A stretch of DNA of 64,000 bases from Mycolicibacterium psychrotolerans (GTDB lineage: Bacteria; Actinomycetota; Actinomycetes; Mycobacteriales; Mycobacteriaceae): positions 4,774,001 to 4,838,000 of the forward strand of contig NZ_AP022574.1 of NCBI RefSeq assembly GCF_010729305.1, given 5' to 3'. Below, in pieces: positions 53,185 through 62,246 of this stretch (within the stretch, counting starts at the first letter, position 1; the number at the start of each line of letters is the position of its first letter). The position numbers and the translations under genes are program-made. The notes under the pieces are model-generated. The model was not told the DNA's origin. It did no database searches and worked only from the letters and a program-made list of their open reading frames with translations.

Positions 53185-53682
53185 TCAGTTCGATGCCGAG
53201 GTGAACACGTCGACCGGCCGCCCCGGTGTGAGCATGATCAGCGGGATGTGCCGACTCGTCGAACGCTGATAGGCGATGTAAGGCGGGTAGAGGTGGCTCA
53301 TGTACTCCCAAACCTGATGGCGCTCAGTGCCTTCCGGTTCACGCCAGGTGGCCTCGAAGGCCTGGGTGGCGACCTGCACTCCGATGGTCTCGTTGGCCGG
53401 GATGCTCAGATACCACTCCGGGTGGGTGTCGGCCCCGCCCTTCGACGCGACGACCACGATCTCGCCGCCCACGTTGCCGTAGATGAGCGGTTTGACGTAG
53501 GTCCTGCCCGACTTCCGCCCGGTGTACCTGATCAGACAGTGCGTGGTCATCGCACGGCCGCCGACCGAACTGAGGTCGACGATGTGGCCCCGCACTCCGC
53601 CCGACTCGAGGTACATGGCGAGGTGCTCGCCCATCCAGTCACCGCGCTCGGCACGGATCGCAGCGGCGTCGGCATCAGCCAT
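53185..53682 (-). CDS. Deazaflavin (F420)-dependent nitroreductase, Ddn family
   Basis: 165 aa. Split-barrel fold of the Ddn/Rv3547 group: LIRYTGRKSGRTYVKPLIYG, EIVVVASKGGADTHPEWYLS, IPANETIGVQVATQAFEAT, and a Tyr-rich end MSHLYPPYIAYQ. The GRKSGRxxxxPL and SKGGAxxxPxW lines bind F420. Such enzymes reduce quinones or nitro compounds. Downstream of DUF2252 on the same strand? No: it is transcribed first, DUF2252 gene starting at 53148, 36 nt after its end. Confidence 0.9.
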   Translation of the reverse strand: MADADAAAIRAERGDWMGEHLAMYLESGGVRGHIVDLSSVGGRAMTTHCLIRYTGRKSGRTYVKPLIYGNVGGEIVVVASKGGADTHPEWYLSIPANETIGVQVATQAFEATWREPEGTERHQVWEYMSHLYPPYIAYQRSTSRHIPLIMLTPGRPVDVFTSASN

Positions 53683-53921
53683 GTGTGAGTCCCCTCGAGA
53701 TGGTCGGCTGAGCCGACCTTACGGCAGCGGTGGGTCGCTCCGATGGCAGGACCAGCGCACCGTCGCGACGACGAAGACCACCGCGACTCTGGATTGACCG
53801 ATCGATATCGGGACCAGCGCCCGCATGGGCTGTCCGGGGCCTTTCGCCTCTTTCCGGCTGAGGGCACCGAGCCCATTGTGGTGATCAACCGTCGGGGATT
53901 TCCGTTCTAGGGAGGACTGTC

Positions 53922-55463
53922 ATGGTCGAGCGGGTGGACGCGGTCGTCGTCGGGGCCGGACTCGGAGGGTTGGCGGCGGCGGTCACGCTGGCCGGTGCGG
54001 GTAGGAAAACGCTTGTCCTGGAGCAGCATTCTGTCCCCGGTGGCTACGCCTCCTCCTTTCAGCGAGGGCCGTACCGGTTCGATACGGCGTTGCACGAACT
54101 CAGCGGGCTGGCGCCGGGCGGTGGGGTCGATGCGCGTTACCGCCAGCTCGGGATCTGGGATCGTCTGACGCTGCACCGGCTGGACCCGCTGTACCTCGTG
54201 CGCGGGCCCGACCGGCAGATAGTGGCTCCCGCGGACCTGTTCGCCTACGAAGCCGAACTCATCCGGAACTTCCCCTCCCAAGCTGATCAGATCAGGGCAT
54301 ACCTCGATGCGGCGAACGCGGTCTACCGCGACGTGCGCCGTCTCACCACCGACCGGGCGACGGGCCACAACCCGTCGCTGGAGGACATGCTCGTGCGCTA
54401 TCCGGCGATGGTGCAGGCAAGTGGCGAGACGTGGGATCAGATGATGAGCCGATTTGTCGACGACCCGCAGATCCGCAGCGTCCTGGGCACCCTGTGGGGC
54501 TACATGGGCCTTCCCCCGTCACGCTGCGCCGCCCTCATGGGAGCGGTCATGACCGGGACCTACCACCAACATGGCGGCTGGTACCCGGAAGGTGGCGCCC
54601 AAGCGATCAGCGCTGCGCTGGCCGAGGTGCTGTACGAACGGGGCGGCGAGATCCGTGTCGGCCAGAACGTCACGGGCTTCGACGTCGAAGGCGACCGAGT
54701 GGTCGCGGTCACGATCGACCAGGGTCTGCGCCTGGAGGCCGAGGTCTTCGTCTCCAACGCCAGCGCCCCGACCACCGTCGTCAATCTCGTTGGGCGGGAA
54801 CATTTTCCGATTGACTACGTCGACACGGTGGAGAAACCCTCGCCGTCGTACACCACCTTCTCGGTCTATCTCGGGCTGGACCGGGACATTCTCGGCGAGG
54901 CCGGACTCGCGCACGAACTCTTTCTCAGCACTTCCTGGGACGCCGACGAGGCCTGGCAGGCGGCGCAGCGGGGCGACTGGGACCGTGTCGACTTGTCGGT
55001 CACCGACTACACCCGGGTCGACCCCGGCTGCGCACCGCCAGGACACGCCGTGGTGGTGCTGACCACAGTGGCCTCGTGGGACTACCAGAACGTCTGGGGA
55101 ACCGGTGGCGAGCTCCTGGGCTACCACGACAACCCGGGCTATCTCCGGGTCAAGGACCAGGCGGCCGACGCACTGATCCGACGAGTCGCCGGCGAGTTAC
55201 CCGGACTTGCCGACGCCATCCGCCATCGGGAGGCATCGACACCCCTGACGAACTTTCATTACACCCGCAACCCGCACGGTGCGATCGAGGGCTACGAGAA
55301 CACCCCAGCCAACTCGGGCATGGGCTGGCTGCCCTGCGACACGCCGATGACGAACCTCTTTCTCGCCGGCGCCTGGACCAACAGCGGAGGAATGAATCCT
55401 GCCATCACCTCCGGCATGGAAGCCGCCCAGCACATTCTGGCGAAATCGCCGTCCCCCGTGTAG
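53922..55463 (+). CDS. CrtI/phytoene-desaturase-like FAD oxidoreductase
   Basis: 513 aa. N-terminal dinucleotide fold DAVVVGAGLGGLAAAVTLAGAG (split as VVVGAGLGGLAAAV), VLEQHSVPGGYASSF, RFDTALHELSGL, GWYPEGGAQAISAALAEVLY, C-terminal FAD motif FLAGAWTNSGGMNPAITSGMEA. Resembles carotenoid desaturases and retinol saturases. No phytoene synthase or lycopene cyclase is near, so a lipid or isoprenoid substrate is an open question. The 239 nt upstream hold no gene; a GGGAGGAC ribosome site precedes ATG 53922. Confidence 0.88.
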   Translation: MVERVDAVVVGAGLGGLAAAVTLAGAGRKTLVLEQHSVPGGYASSFQRGPYRFDTALHELSGLAPGGGVDARYRQLGIWDRLTLHRLDPLYLVRGPDRQIVAPADLFAYEAELIRNFPSQADQIRAYLDAANAVYRDVRRLTTDRATGHNPSLEDMLVRYPAMVQASGETWDQMMSRFVDDPQIRSVLGTLWGYMGLPPSRCAALMGAVMTGTYHQHGGWYPEGGAQAISAALAEVLYERGGEIRVGQNVTGFDVEGDRVVAVTIDQGLRLEAEVFVSNASAPTTVVNLVGREHFPIDYVDTVEKPSPSYTTFSVYLGLDRDILGEAGLAHELFLSTSWDADEAWQAAQRGDWDRVDLSVTDYTRVDPGCAPPGHAVVVLTTVASWDYQNVWGTGGELLGYHDNPGYLRVKDQAADALIRRVAGELPGLADAIRHREASTPLTNFHYTRNPHGAIEGYENTPANSGMGWLPCDTPMTNLFLAGAWTNSGGMNPAITSGMEAAQHILAKSPSPV

Positions 55464-55531
55464 CGCTCCGCATGATGGCTGCGGGACCTCGCGTACCGGG
55501 TGGAGTCAAGGGTCGAAGCGGCGCCCTGCGC

Positions 55532-56737
55532 TCACTCTGACCCCGTCGGGACGGCCAGCGCCACGGTGAGTGCCATGACCGTTTGCGGGTCGTCGAGTCC
55601 TTCGCCGAACAGCTCACGGATCTGTGTCATCCGGTAGCGCACGGTCTGGGGGTGGACGAACAGTTCCGCGGCGACGGCCTCCCGTTGGCCTCGATGCAGA
55701 AGCCACGACCTCAGCGTCTCGGCCAGCCGTTCGGCGGTGTTGGGCCGCAACGCGTTCAGGGGCGCCAACACCCGGTGTCGGAGATCCTCGGCGGCCTCCC
55801 GGTCCGCGGTCAGGACAAGCTCGACCAGGTGATCGTCGGTGTCGATGATGTCGGCGTCGGCGGCGCCGACCAGAGTGCGGGCTCGCAGCGCCCGTCGATA
55901 CGACGACCGGACCAGCATCCACGGACGAGCCGGCCCCACCAGGGCCCGCCGGCCCTGCAACGCCGAATGGAGTTGGCGGCGATGCCGGACGTCCAAGTCG
56001 GGGGCCAGCAGCACTGCCAGCGACTCCGATGCACCGACCCCAGGTAGGTCTTCGCTGATCAGCAGCGTCGACTGACCGAAACGTGCTGCCAGGCCGCGGG
56101 TCTGGGCCTCTGCCAGGATGATGGCAGTCAGCGTGGACGGCGGACTCCAGCCGGCTCGTTCGGCACTGACGTGCAGGACATCTGCCGATTCGCCGTCGAG
56201 CAACTGCCGCGCCAGCCGTTCGAGATAGCGTTCCCGCACCCGCCCCGTCGTGGCCAATTCGTCGGCGTGCCCGGACACGCTGGACGCCGACAGTTCGTCG
56301 ATGAACGCGAACACCAGCTCGGCGAATCGGGCCACGGTGTCCGCCGTCAGTCCGCCGTCGACGGCGGTGGCCGACAACTCACGCCAGGCGACGCGGGCGC
56401 CGACCCGGTAGGCCGACAGCAGCGCATCCATGGAGCGGCCCTGGCGCGCCTCGCCGCGGCCGAGTTCGTAGGCACCGTCGAGTGCGGGTGTCAGCGTCGC
56501 CGTGGGATCGGCGTCCTGGGCGCGTACCGCCAGTCGCAGGAAGCCGCCGAGGGCCATCTGTACGGCGTTCTCGATGTTCTGTCCCATGCGGCCGCTGAAG
56601 GCGGCGGCGTAGCTGGGCACCTCCGCCGTCACCGCGGTCACGGTGCGTTCGGCCATCCTCGGGAGCACCGCCTGCAGAGCGGCAGCGACGTCTTCGGGCA
56701 GGTCGAGCCCCGTGAAACGGAGCTCCGACTCGGCCAT
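55532..56737 (-). CDS. PucR/CdaR-family transcriptional regulator
   Basis: 401 aa from ATG 56737 (AGGAGA upstream). Long helical N-terminal sensory part (RsbT-RD like: LSAYRVGARVAWRELSATAV) and a C-terminal PucR HTH (LAETLRSWLLHRGQREAVAA, ELFVHPQTVRYRMTQIRELF). Divergent from the reductase/desaturase operon with 84 bp between, containing a 17-bp palindrome; it most likely controls that operon in response to a lipid-related signal (inference). Confidence 0.88.
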   Translation of the reverse strand: MAESELRFTGLDLPEDVAAALQAVLPRMAERTVTAVTAEVPSYAAAFSGRMGQNIENAVQMALGGFLRLAVRAQDADPTATLTPALDGAYELGRGEARQGRSMDALLSAYRVGARVAWRELSATAVDGGLTADTVARFAELVFAFIDELSASSVSGHADELATTGRVRERYLERLARQLLDGESADVLHVSAERAGWSPPSTLTAIILAEAQTRGLAARFGQSTLLISEDLPGVGASESLAVLLAPDLDVRHRRQLHSALQGRRALVGPARPWMLVRSSYRRALRARTLVGAADADIIDTDDHLVELVLTADREAAEDLRHRVLAPLNALRPNTAERLAETLRSWLLHRGQREAVAAELFVHPQTVRYRMTQIRELFGEGLDDPQTVMALTVALAVPTGSE

Positions 56738-56761
56738 CACTGTCTCCTGCGAACAAAAAGC

Positions 56762-56778
56762 AGCGTGAAATTCACGCT
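56762..56778. promoter_or_regulatory. 17-bp palindromic operator candidate (PucR/desaturase)
   Basis: AGCGTGAAATTCACGCT has perfect 8-nt arms around one central A. It sits 24 nt upstream of the regulator start and 43 nt upstream of the reductase ATG, in the middle of the divergent promoter region, so one bound dimer could affect both genes. Confidence 0.6.
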
Positions 56779-56821
56779 CTGTAGCCAAGAGTTTATACCG
56801 AAATCCAGCCAGAGTGGTGAC

Positions 56822-57913
56822 ATGACCACAACAGCACCCCGCCCGACGGTTGTCGGCGCGCTTCAGGCGCGGGTGACCAGGCTCGCGGAATGGGTGACCA
56901 CGCCGCTGGTCCCCGCCGACTATCTCGACGTCATCGACCCGCTGCGCTCCAGCGCCGACCTGCGCGGCCGCATCGTCGCGATCCACCCGGAGACACGCGA
57001 CGCCGCCACTCTGGTGATCAAGCCGGGACGCGGCTGGCGCGGCCACACGCCGGGCCAGTATGTCCGCATCGGTGTCGACGTCGACGGTGTCCGTCAGTGG
57101 CGGGCCTACTCGCTCACCTCCGAGATAGAGCGGAATGACGGCTGCATCGCGATCACCGTGAAGGCGATCCCGGACGGCACGGTCAGCAATCACCTGGTCC
57201 GTCGCGCCACCGCCGGCACGATCATCCAACTCGACCAGGCCGCAGGCGACTTCACCCTCGGGGCGACGGTGCCGGCCAAGATCCTGTTCGTCACCGCCGG
57301 CAGCGGCATAACCCCCGTGATGGGTATGCTGCGCAACTTGACCGACGACGGTGCCGATGTCGTGGTCGTGCACTCCGCCCCTTCGGCCGACGACGTCATC
57401 TTCGGCGCCGAACTCCGGATGATGGCGGCCCAGAAGCGAATCCGGCTCGTGGAGCAGCACACCGACACCGACGGCATGCTCGACATGGAGCGCCTCGGCG
57501 ATCTGGTGGAGGACGCCACCGAGCGTGAGACGTGGGCCTGTGGCCCCGCCCCGATGCTCGACGCCCTCGAGGCACGCTGGACCGTCGACGGCATCGCCGA
57601 CCGGCTGCACACCGAGCGCTTCCGGCCCACCGTGATCGACGCCGGCGACGGCGGTGCGGTCACCTTTACTGCGACCGGAACGACGGTCGACGCCGAAGGA
57701 TCCCAGACCCTGCTCGACGCCGGGGAGGCCGCGGGTGTCCTCATGCCCTCGGGTTGCCGGATGGGCATCTGCTTCGGCTGCGTCGCCCCGCTGCGCACCG
57801 GCGCCGTTCGCGACCTCCGCACCGGTGACGTCACCACGGCCTCCCCCGGTGACAACGTCCACATCCAGACCTGCGTCTCCGCTGCCGCGGGCGCCTGCGA
57901 AATCGCTCTTTGA
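56822..57913 (+). CDS. NAD(P)H oxidoreductase with C-terminal 2Fe-2S ferredoxin (desaturase partner)
   Basis: 363 aa. FAD domain: HTPGQYVRIGVDVDG, RAYSLTSEIERND; NAD(P) domain: KILFVTAGSGITPVMGML, ETWACGPAPMLDALE; C-terminal plant-type ferredoxin with Cys ligands in MPSGCRMGICFGCVAPL and HIQTCVSAA. Same order as Rv3230c, which feeds electrons to the DesA3 stearoyl-CoA desaturase. The desaturase gene starts 15 nt downstream, so both are made from one mRNA. Confidence 0.93.
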   Translation: MTTTAPRPTVVGALQARVTRLAEWVTTPLVPADYLDVIDPLRSSADLRGRIVAIHPETRDAATLVIKPGRGWRGHTPGQYVRIGVDVDGVRQWRAYSLTSEIERNDGCIAITVKAIPDGTVSNHLVRRATAGTIIQLDQAAGDFTLGATVPAKILFVTAGSGITPVMGMLRNLTDDGADVVVVHSAPSADDVIFGAELRMMAAQKRIRLVEQHTDTDGMLDMERLGDLVEDATERETWACGPAPMLDALEARWTVDGIADRLHTERFRPTVIDAGDGGAVTFTATGTTVDAEGSQTLLDAGEAAGVLMPSGCRMGICFGCVAPLRTGAVRDLRTGDVTTASPGDNVHIQTCVSAAAGACEIAL

Positions 57914-57928
57914 TCAAGGAGATCCGAC

Positions 57929-59062
57929 ATGACTGTTTCCACCCTCACACCAGCACGCACCACGACCGGGCCCGCGGCCCATCTCACCGACGAGGACATC
58001 GAGAACCTCGGCCGGGAACTCGACGCGATCCGCGAGCAGATCATCGCCGGCCGCGGCGAGCGCGACGCGGCCTACATCCGCGCGGTCATCGACGGTCAGC
58101 GCAAGCTCGAACTGAGCAGCCGGGCGATTCTGCTGTTCTCGTTGTTCCCGCCCGCCTGGATCGTCGGAACGGCCGGCTTGTCCGTGTCGAAGATCGTCGA
58201 GAACATGGAGATCGGCCACAACGTCATGCACGGCCAGTGGGACTGGATGCGCGACTCGAAGATCCACTCGACCACCTGGGAGTGGGACAACGCCTCCCCC
58301 GCGGACATGTGGAAGCACTCGCACAACGAGGTGCACCACACCTACACCAACGTGCGCGGCAAGGACCACGACCTCGGCTACGGCATCATGCGCGTCGACG
58401 AGAACCAGAAATGGACGCCGTTCTACCTGGGCCAGCCGCTGTACAACGCCGTCAACGCCTGCCTGTTCCAGTACGGCATCGCGGCGTATGACCTGGAGAT
58501 CGGCAAGTACCTCAAGGGCCGGACGGACTCCGACGAGTTCATCCGTAACGGCAAGCGCGTGCTCGCGAAGATCGGCAAGCACGCGGTGCGCGACTACCTT
58601 CTGCATCCGCTGCTGTCGGGCCCGTCCGCGCTGCCCACCCTGACCGCGAACCTGACGGCCAACGTCGTCCGCAATCTGTGGACGCACTCGGTCATCATGT
58701 GCGGGCACTTCCCCGAGGGCGTCGAAACCTTCGAGAAGACCTCGATCGAGGGCGAGACGCGCGGCCAGTGGTACCTGCGCCAGATGCTCGGTTCGGCCAA
58801 CATCTCGGGAAGTTCGTTGCTGCACTTCATGACTGGCAACCTGTCGTTCCAGATCGAACACCACCTGTTCCCCGACCTGCCCAGCAACCGCTACCAGGAG
58901 ATCGCACCGCAGGTGCAGGAGCTGTTCGAGCGGTACGGGCTGACCTACACCAGCGGTTCGCTGCCCAAGCAGGTGGCATCGGCGTGGAAGAAGGTCTTCC
59001 GACTCTCGCTGCCCAACAACTTCGGCCGGTCGCGGCCAGTGAGCAGGGCCGCTGCCGCGTAG
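57929..59062 (+). CDS. desA3: Membrane-bound fatty-acid (acyl-CoA) desaturase, DesA3-like
   Basis: 377 aa. Di-iron His boxes: HNVMH (97-101), HNEVHH (about 132-137), and QIEHHLF (about 310-316). Two hydrophobic pairs anchor it in the membrane (ILLFSLFPPAWIVGTAGL). Puts a delta-9 double bond into stearoyl/palmitoyl chains using the reductase encoded just upstream; product oleate feeds membrane lipids and triacylglycerol. AAGGAG ribosome site 7 nt before ATG. Confidence 0.93.
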   Translation: MTVSTLTPARTTTGPAAHLTDEDIENLGRELDAIREQIIAGRGERDAAYIRAVIDGQRKLELSSRAILLFSLFPPAWIVGTAGLSVSKIVENMEIGHNVMHGQWDWMRDSKIHSTTWEWDNASPADMWKHSHNEVHHTYTNVRGKDHDLGYGIMRVDENQKWTPFYLGQPLYNAVNACLFQYGIAAYDLEIGKYLKGRTDSDEFIRNGKRVLAKIGKHAVRDYLLHPLLSGPSALPTLTANLTANVVRNLWTHSVIMCGHFPEGVETFEKTSIEGETRGQWYLRQMLGSANISGSSLLHFMTGNLSFQIEHHLFPDLPSNRYQEIAPQVQELFERYGLTYTSGSLPKQVASAWKKVFRLSLPNNFGRSRPVSRAAAA

Positions 59063-59115
59063 GCCCAAATCGGACGGGTCGCCCCAGGTCCTGGACCGGT
59101 TTGTAGGCTCTGTGC

Positions 59116-60903
59116 ATGCCGCTGCTCAACGGCGAGGAATTCGCCGGGTACCTGATCGAGCGGCTGCTCGGCACCGGTGGGATGGGCGAGGTCTACCTCG
59201 CACAGCATCCGCGGCTGCCCCGCCGGGACGCGCTCAAGGTCCTGTCGCCCAGCTCGACGGCGGACACGGAGTTCCGCGCGCGGTTCATCCGCGAGGCCGA
59301 GATGGCCGCGGCACTGCAGCACCCCCACATCGTCGGGGTCCTCGACCGGGGCGAGTTCGACGGCCGGCTGTGGATCTCGATGGAGTACGTGGACGGCACA
59401 GACGCCGGCCGATTGCTCAGGGAGTCCCACCCCAGCGGAATGCCCGAGCACGACGTCGTGGACATCGTGACGGCCGTCGCCGACGCACTCGACTTCGCCC
59501 ATGAACACCGCCTGCTCCATCGTGACGTCAAGCCGGAGAACATCCTGGTGACCGCGTCCGACGGGCGTCGCCGCAGAGTGCTGCTGACCGACTTCGGCAT
59601 CGCCCGGCGAATCGACGACGTCAGCAACCTCACCGACGACAACGTCGCCATCGGAACTGTCAGCTACATGGCCCCCGAGCAACTGCGGGGCCAGCCTCTC
59701 GACGGCCGCGCAGATCAATATGCGTTGGCCGCCACCACTTTCCATCTGCTGACCGGTGCCCCGCCCTTCGACGACGCCAACCGTGCCGTCGTCATCAGTC
59801 ATCATCTGGGGAGCCCGCCCCCGCGGATATCCGCCCGCCGGCCCGACCTCGCGCACCTCGACGGCGTCCTCGCGAGAGCGCTGGCCAAAGATCCCGGTCA
59901 GCGGTACCCCAGCTGCCTCGACTTCGCCGAAGCCCTCGCGCAGTCGCGTCCGCGCAAAGGTGCCGCGGACACGCAACCGCACGCGGCGTCGTCAGGAGAT
60001 CCGGACGGCCGTCCCGCCACGCAGCGCCTCGAGCGTCTGGTCCTGCACGGCACAGCGCACGGTGTGGAACGACGCGCTGTCGGCGCCGGCGGAGAGTTGG
60101 AAGACGTCTCGTTCCGCCTGACGCCGTCGGATCCGCCCCGCGACCTGCCCACATCGGTCCCCGTTGCGATCAACACCCGACTCGAACCCGGTCGGCTCGG
60201 CGACGGCGCCACGGTCGAGGTGCACGGCGTCTGGGACGGTCGCACCCTCGACGCCGACGAGATCAGCATCTTCCCCGCTCAGACGCCGTCGGCGCCGCGA
60301 TCGTCCCGCACGACGACGGCGACGTTCGACGCGCAACCGAAGCCCCGGTCTCACCGGACCGCGATCCTCACCGCCATTGTCGGGGTGGTCGTGGTGGCGG
60401 TGGCCGCGGTGGTGTGGTTCACCGACGGCTTCGGCTTGTGGACGCGGCAGGGACCGATCGTGACGCCGGCGAGCGTCACCGTGTTCGCGCCGTCAGGCGG
60501 CGCGGACAACCCGGACAAGGCGGGCCTGGTGATCGACGGTGACCCCGCGACGTCGTGGTCCACCGTCACCTACACCGACGCGGTCCCCTTCCCGAATTTC
60601 GTGGAGGGAGAGGGACTGGTGTTGCACCTTTCCGAGCCGACGGCGTTGAGTGCCGTCACGATCGACCTGTCGAGCACCGGAACCGAGGTGCAGATCCGCT
60701 CGTCGCCCAGCGAAAATCCTGGCACGTTGGCCGACACGACGGAGCTGACCCCGACGACACCGCTGCAACCGGGCCACAACCGCATCGACATCCGGGACCA
60801 GACGAAGACCTCGAACGTGCTGGTGTGGATCAGCACGCTGGGCACCACCGACGGCAAGAGCCGCACCGCGATCTCCGAGATCACCCTGCAGGCCGCTGCG
60901 TAG
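59116..60903 (+). CDS. Transmembrane Ser/Thr protein kinase (Pkn family)
   Basis: 595 aa. Kinase domain 10-275: glycine loop LLGTGGMGEVYLAQ, Lys41 in ALKVL, Glu in REAEMAAAL, HRDVKPENIL with Asp137, DFGIARR (Asp159), activation-loop end GTVSYMAPEQL, then ADQYALAATTFHLLTG. Juxtamembrane linker with a small beta-rich insert (300-390), one TM helix (416-436), extracellular region (440-595) like a discoidin/galactose-binding beta-sandwich (FAPSGGADNPDKAGLVIDGD, ATSWST). It would sense a cell-wall ligand. Not paired with a phosphatase here. Confidence 0.93.
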   Translation: MPLLNGEEFAGYLIERLLGTGGMGEVYLAQHPRLPRRDALKVLSPSSTADTEFRARFIREAEMAAALQHPHIVGVLDRGEFDGRLWISMEYVDGTDAGRLLRESHPSGMPEHDVVDIVTAVADALDFAHEHRLLHRDVKPENILVTASDGRRRRVLLTDFGIARRIDDVSNLTDDNVAIGTVSYMAPEQLRGQPLDGRADQYALAATTFHLLTGAPPFDDANRAVVISHHLGSPPPRISARRPDLAHLDGVLARALAKDPGQRYPSCLDFAEALAQSRPRKGAADTQPHAASSGDPDGRPATQRLERLVLHGTAHGVERRAVGAGGELEDVSFRLTPSDPPRDLPTSVPVAINTRLEPGRLGDGATVEVHGVWDGRTLDADEISIFPAQTPSAPRSSRTTTATFDAQPKPRSHRTAILTAIVGVVVVAVAAVVWFTDGFGLWTRQGPIVTPASVTVFAPSGGADNPDKAGLVIDGDPATSWSTVTYTDAVPFPNFVEGEGLVLHLSEPTALSAVTIDLSSTGTEVQIRSSPSENPGTLADTTELTPTTPLQPGHNRIDIRDQTKTSNVLVWISTLGTTDGKSRTAISEITLQAAA

Positions 60904-60915
60904 GGATCGGCCCGG
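60816..60915 (+). repeat. 3' end of the kinase gene, parent of a duplicated fragment
   Basis: About 100 bp from CGTGCTGGTGTGG to TAGGGATCGGCCCGG recur at 62140-62238 with few changes and one missing base. The homology continues past the stop codon, so DNA and not just a protein motif was copied. Confidence 0.7.
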
Positions 60916-61025
60916 CGCTGCTGGCCATCCCGCTCGGGATGGCGCTGGCGACCGGAGTCGAGGCCGGGATGGCGGGAGCTCCGACCCGCTGCCCGCCGGA
61001 GAAGTCGGCGGGAAGCGACCGGAAA

Positions 61026-61057
61026 CCGCCCGGACCGTAGTTTCACGGTTCGGGCGG
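61026..61057. terminator. Strong hairpin between kinase and DUF4189 genes
   Basis: Arms CCGCCCGGACCGT and ACGGTTCGGGCGG pair over 13 bp (one G-U or A-C depending on strand) around a 6-nt loop. It is placed between the convergent stops at 60903 and 61073 and should end transcription from both sides. Confidence 0.6.
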
Positions 61058-61072
61058 TCGGGACGATCGGAC

Positions 61073-61792
61073 TCAGAAGTACGTCGTCGTCGTTGTACTG
61101 GTTCCGTTGTCACACGCGATGGTGACGTTCCAGTTCTTGAATTGAGGAATCGCCGGGACGATCCGCAGGTCGTAACTGGAGTTCGCCGGCAGGGCGAACG
61201 CACGGTGGAAGTTGTCCGCCGTGTAGGTGCATTGCGCTGTCACCCCACTGCGGTCCGTGATGTGAGCGACCAGACCGCCCACAGCCGTGCTGAACGACAC
61301 CGTCGGACCCAGCTTCGGCGCCGGAGGGGGCGGCGGATCGTTCGGCGGCGGTGGCGGCGTGTTCCCATTCGAGCAACCCGACACAATCACCTTGGCACCG
61401 GTCTGATTCTGCAGTTTGGCCAAGGCGCTGCTCGAGGCTGCGGCAACCGTCGAGCCCGATGCCCCGACCTCTTCGCCGTAGTCGTTCGAGGCGGCCGCCG
61501 CGCACTGATTCGTGGCGATGACCACGGTCACGCAGTGATCGGCGCCATTGTTGGAGCAGTTCGTCAGCGCGCCCTGGGCAGCCTGGTCTTGGCTTCCACT
61601 GATCGACGAACCGCCTGCCATCGTGACGGGCGGATTCTCGTTGACATACCCGAGCGCCAGCGCGATGTACTGGTCTGCAGCCTGCGCCGCGGGGGGCGTG
61701 AGCAAGCCGACGGCGGCTGTCCCCGCGGCGAGCAGGATGGCGGCCGAGGTCCGGCCTCGCCAGCCCGCGCGGCTCCTGGAATTCGTTGTCAT
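61073..61792 (-). CDS. Secreted DUF4189 family protein
   Basis: About 239 aa from ATG 61792 (AGGAG 5 nt upstream; GTG 61798 is too close to it). Signal peptide (RTSAAILLAAGTAAVGLLTP, cleavage near AQAADQ). DUF4189 part: YIALALGYVNENPPV, QAAQGALTNCSNNGADHCVT, VVIATNQCAAAA, SALAKLQNQTGAKVIVSGCS. Pro-rich hinge PPPPPNDPPPPPAP, then a beta-type domain (FSTAVGGLVAHITDRSGV). Exported; function unknown. Confidence 0.85.
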   Translation of the reverse strand: MTTNSRSRAGWRGRTSAAILLAAGTAAVGLLTPPAAQAADQYIALALGYVNENPPVTMAGGSSISGSQDQAAQGALTNCSNNGADHCVTVVIATNQCAAAASNDYGEEVGASGSTVAAASSSALAKLQNQTGAKVIVSGCSNGNTPPPPPNDPPPPPAPKLGPTVSFSTAVGGLVAHITDRSGVTAQCTYTADNFHRAFALPANSSYDLRIVPAIPQFKNWNVTIACDNGTSTTTTTYF

Positions 61793-62111
61793 GATCACTC
61801 CTGTGAGGTTGTCGCTGCCCTGAGCGGGCCGCGTAGTGGTCTCTTCGCCGTTCTCCGCGGGTGTGCATGTTTATGTGCCGATTGTTCGGCCGCTCTTCGG
61901 TTTTCCCGCTGCAGCAATGGTCGTCCGCGGCCAACGCCGGCGTAATCGCCGGGAAGCCAGAATCCGGCGGCTGACGGCAAGGGTTTCCTATCCGCCAGGT
62001 AAGGAAGACCGGTGTGTTGATCGCGTCGATTGCCGTCCCTGCTCGTTCCGCTCCGGAGGGCTACCGTTCGACGGGACGACACAACGAGAAAAGGGCCGCC
62101 CCTCGTCGCCC

Positions 62112-62225
62112 CCCGAAAGCCCGGGCGAGCTGGCCGACACGTGCTGGTCTGGATCAGCACGCTGGGCACCCCGACGGCAAGAGCCGCACCGCGATCTCCG
62201 AGATCACCCTGCAGGCGGCCGGCTA
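62112..62225 (+). pseudogene. Degenerate copy of the kinase C-terminus
   Basis: Reads ESPGELADT, matching SENPGTLADT of the kinase, then jumps (about 75-80 nt missing) to the LVWISTLGT segment and the final codons to TAG 62225, with a one-base loss after GGGCACC. It is a relic of a second kinase gene or of a partial duplication. The rest of 61793-62246 holds no gene that I can support. Confidence 0.6.
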
Positions 62226-62238
62226 GGGATCGGCCCGG
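62140..62238 (+). repeat. Duplicate of the kinase gene 3' end
   Basis: Second copy of 60816-60915, including about 13 bp after the stop codon. The DUF4189 gene lies between the two copies in the opposite direction. Confidence 0.7.
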
Positions 62239-62246
62239 GCATATCG

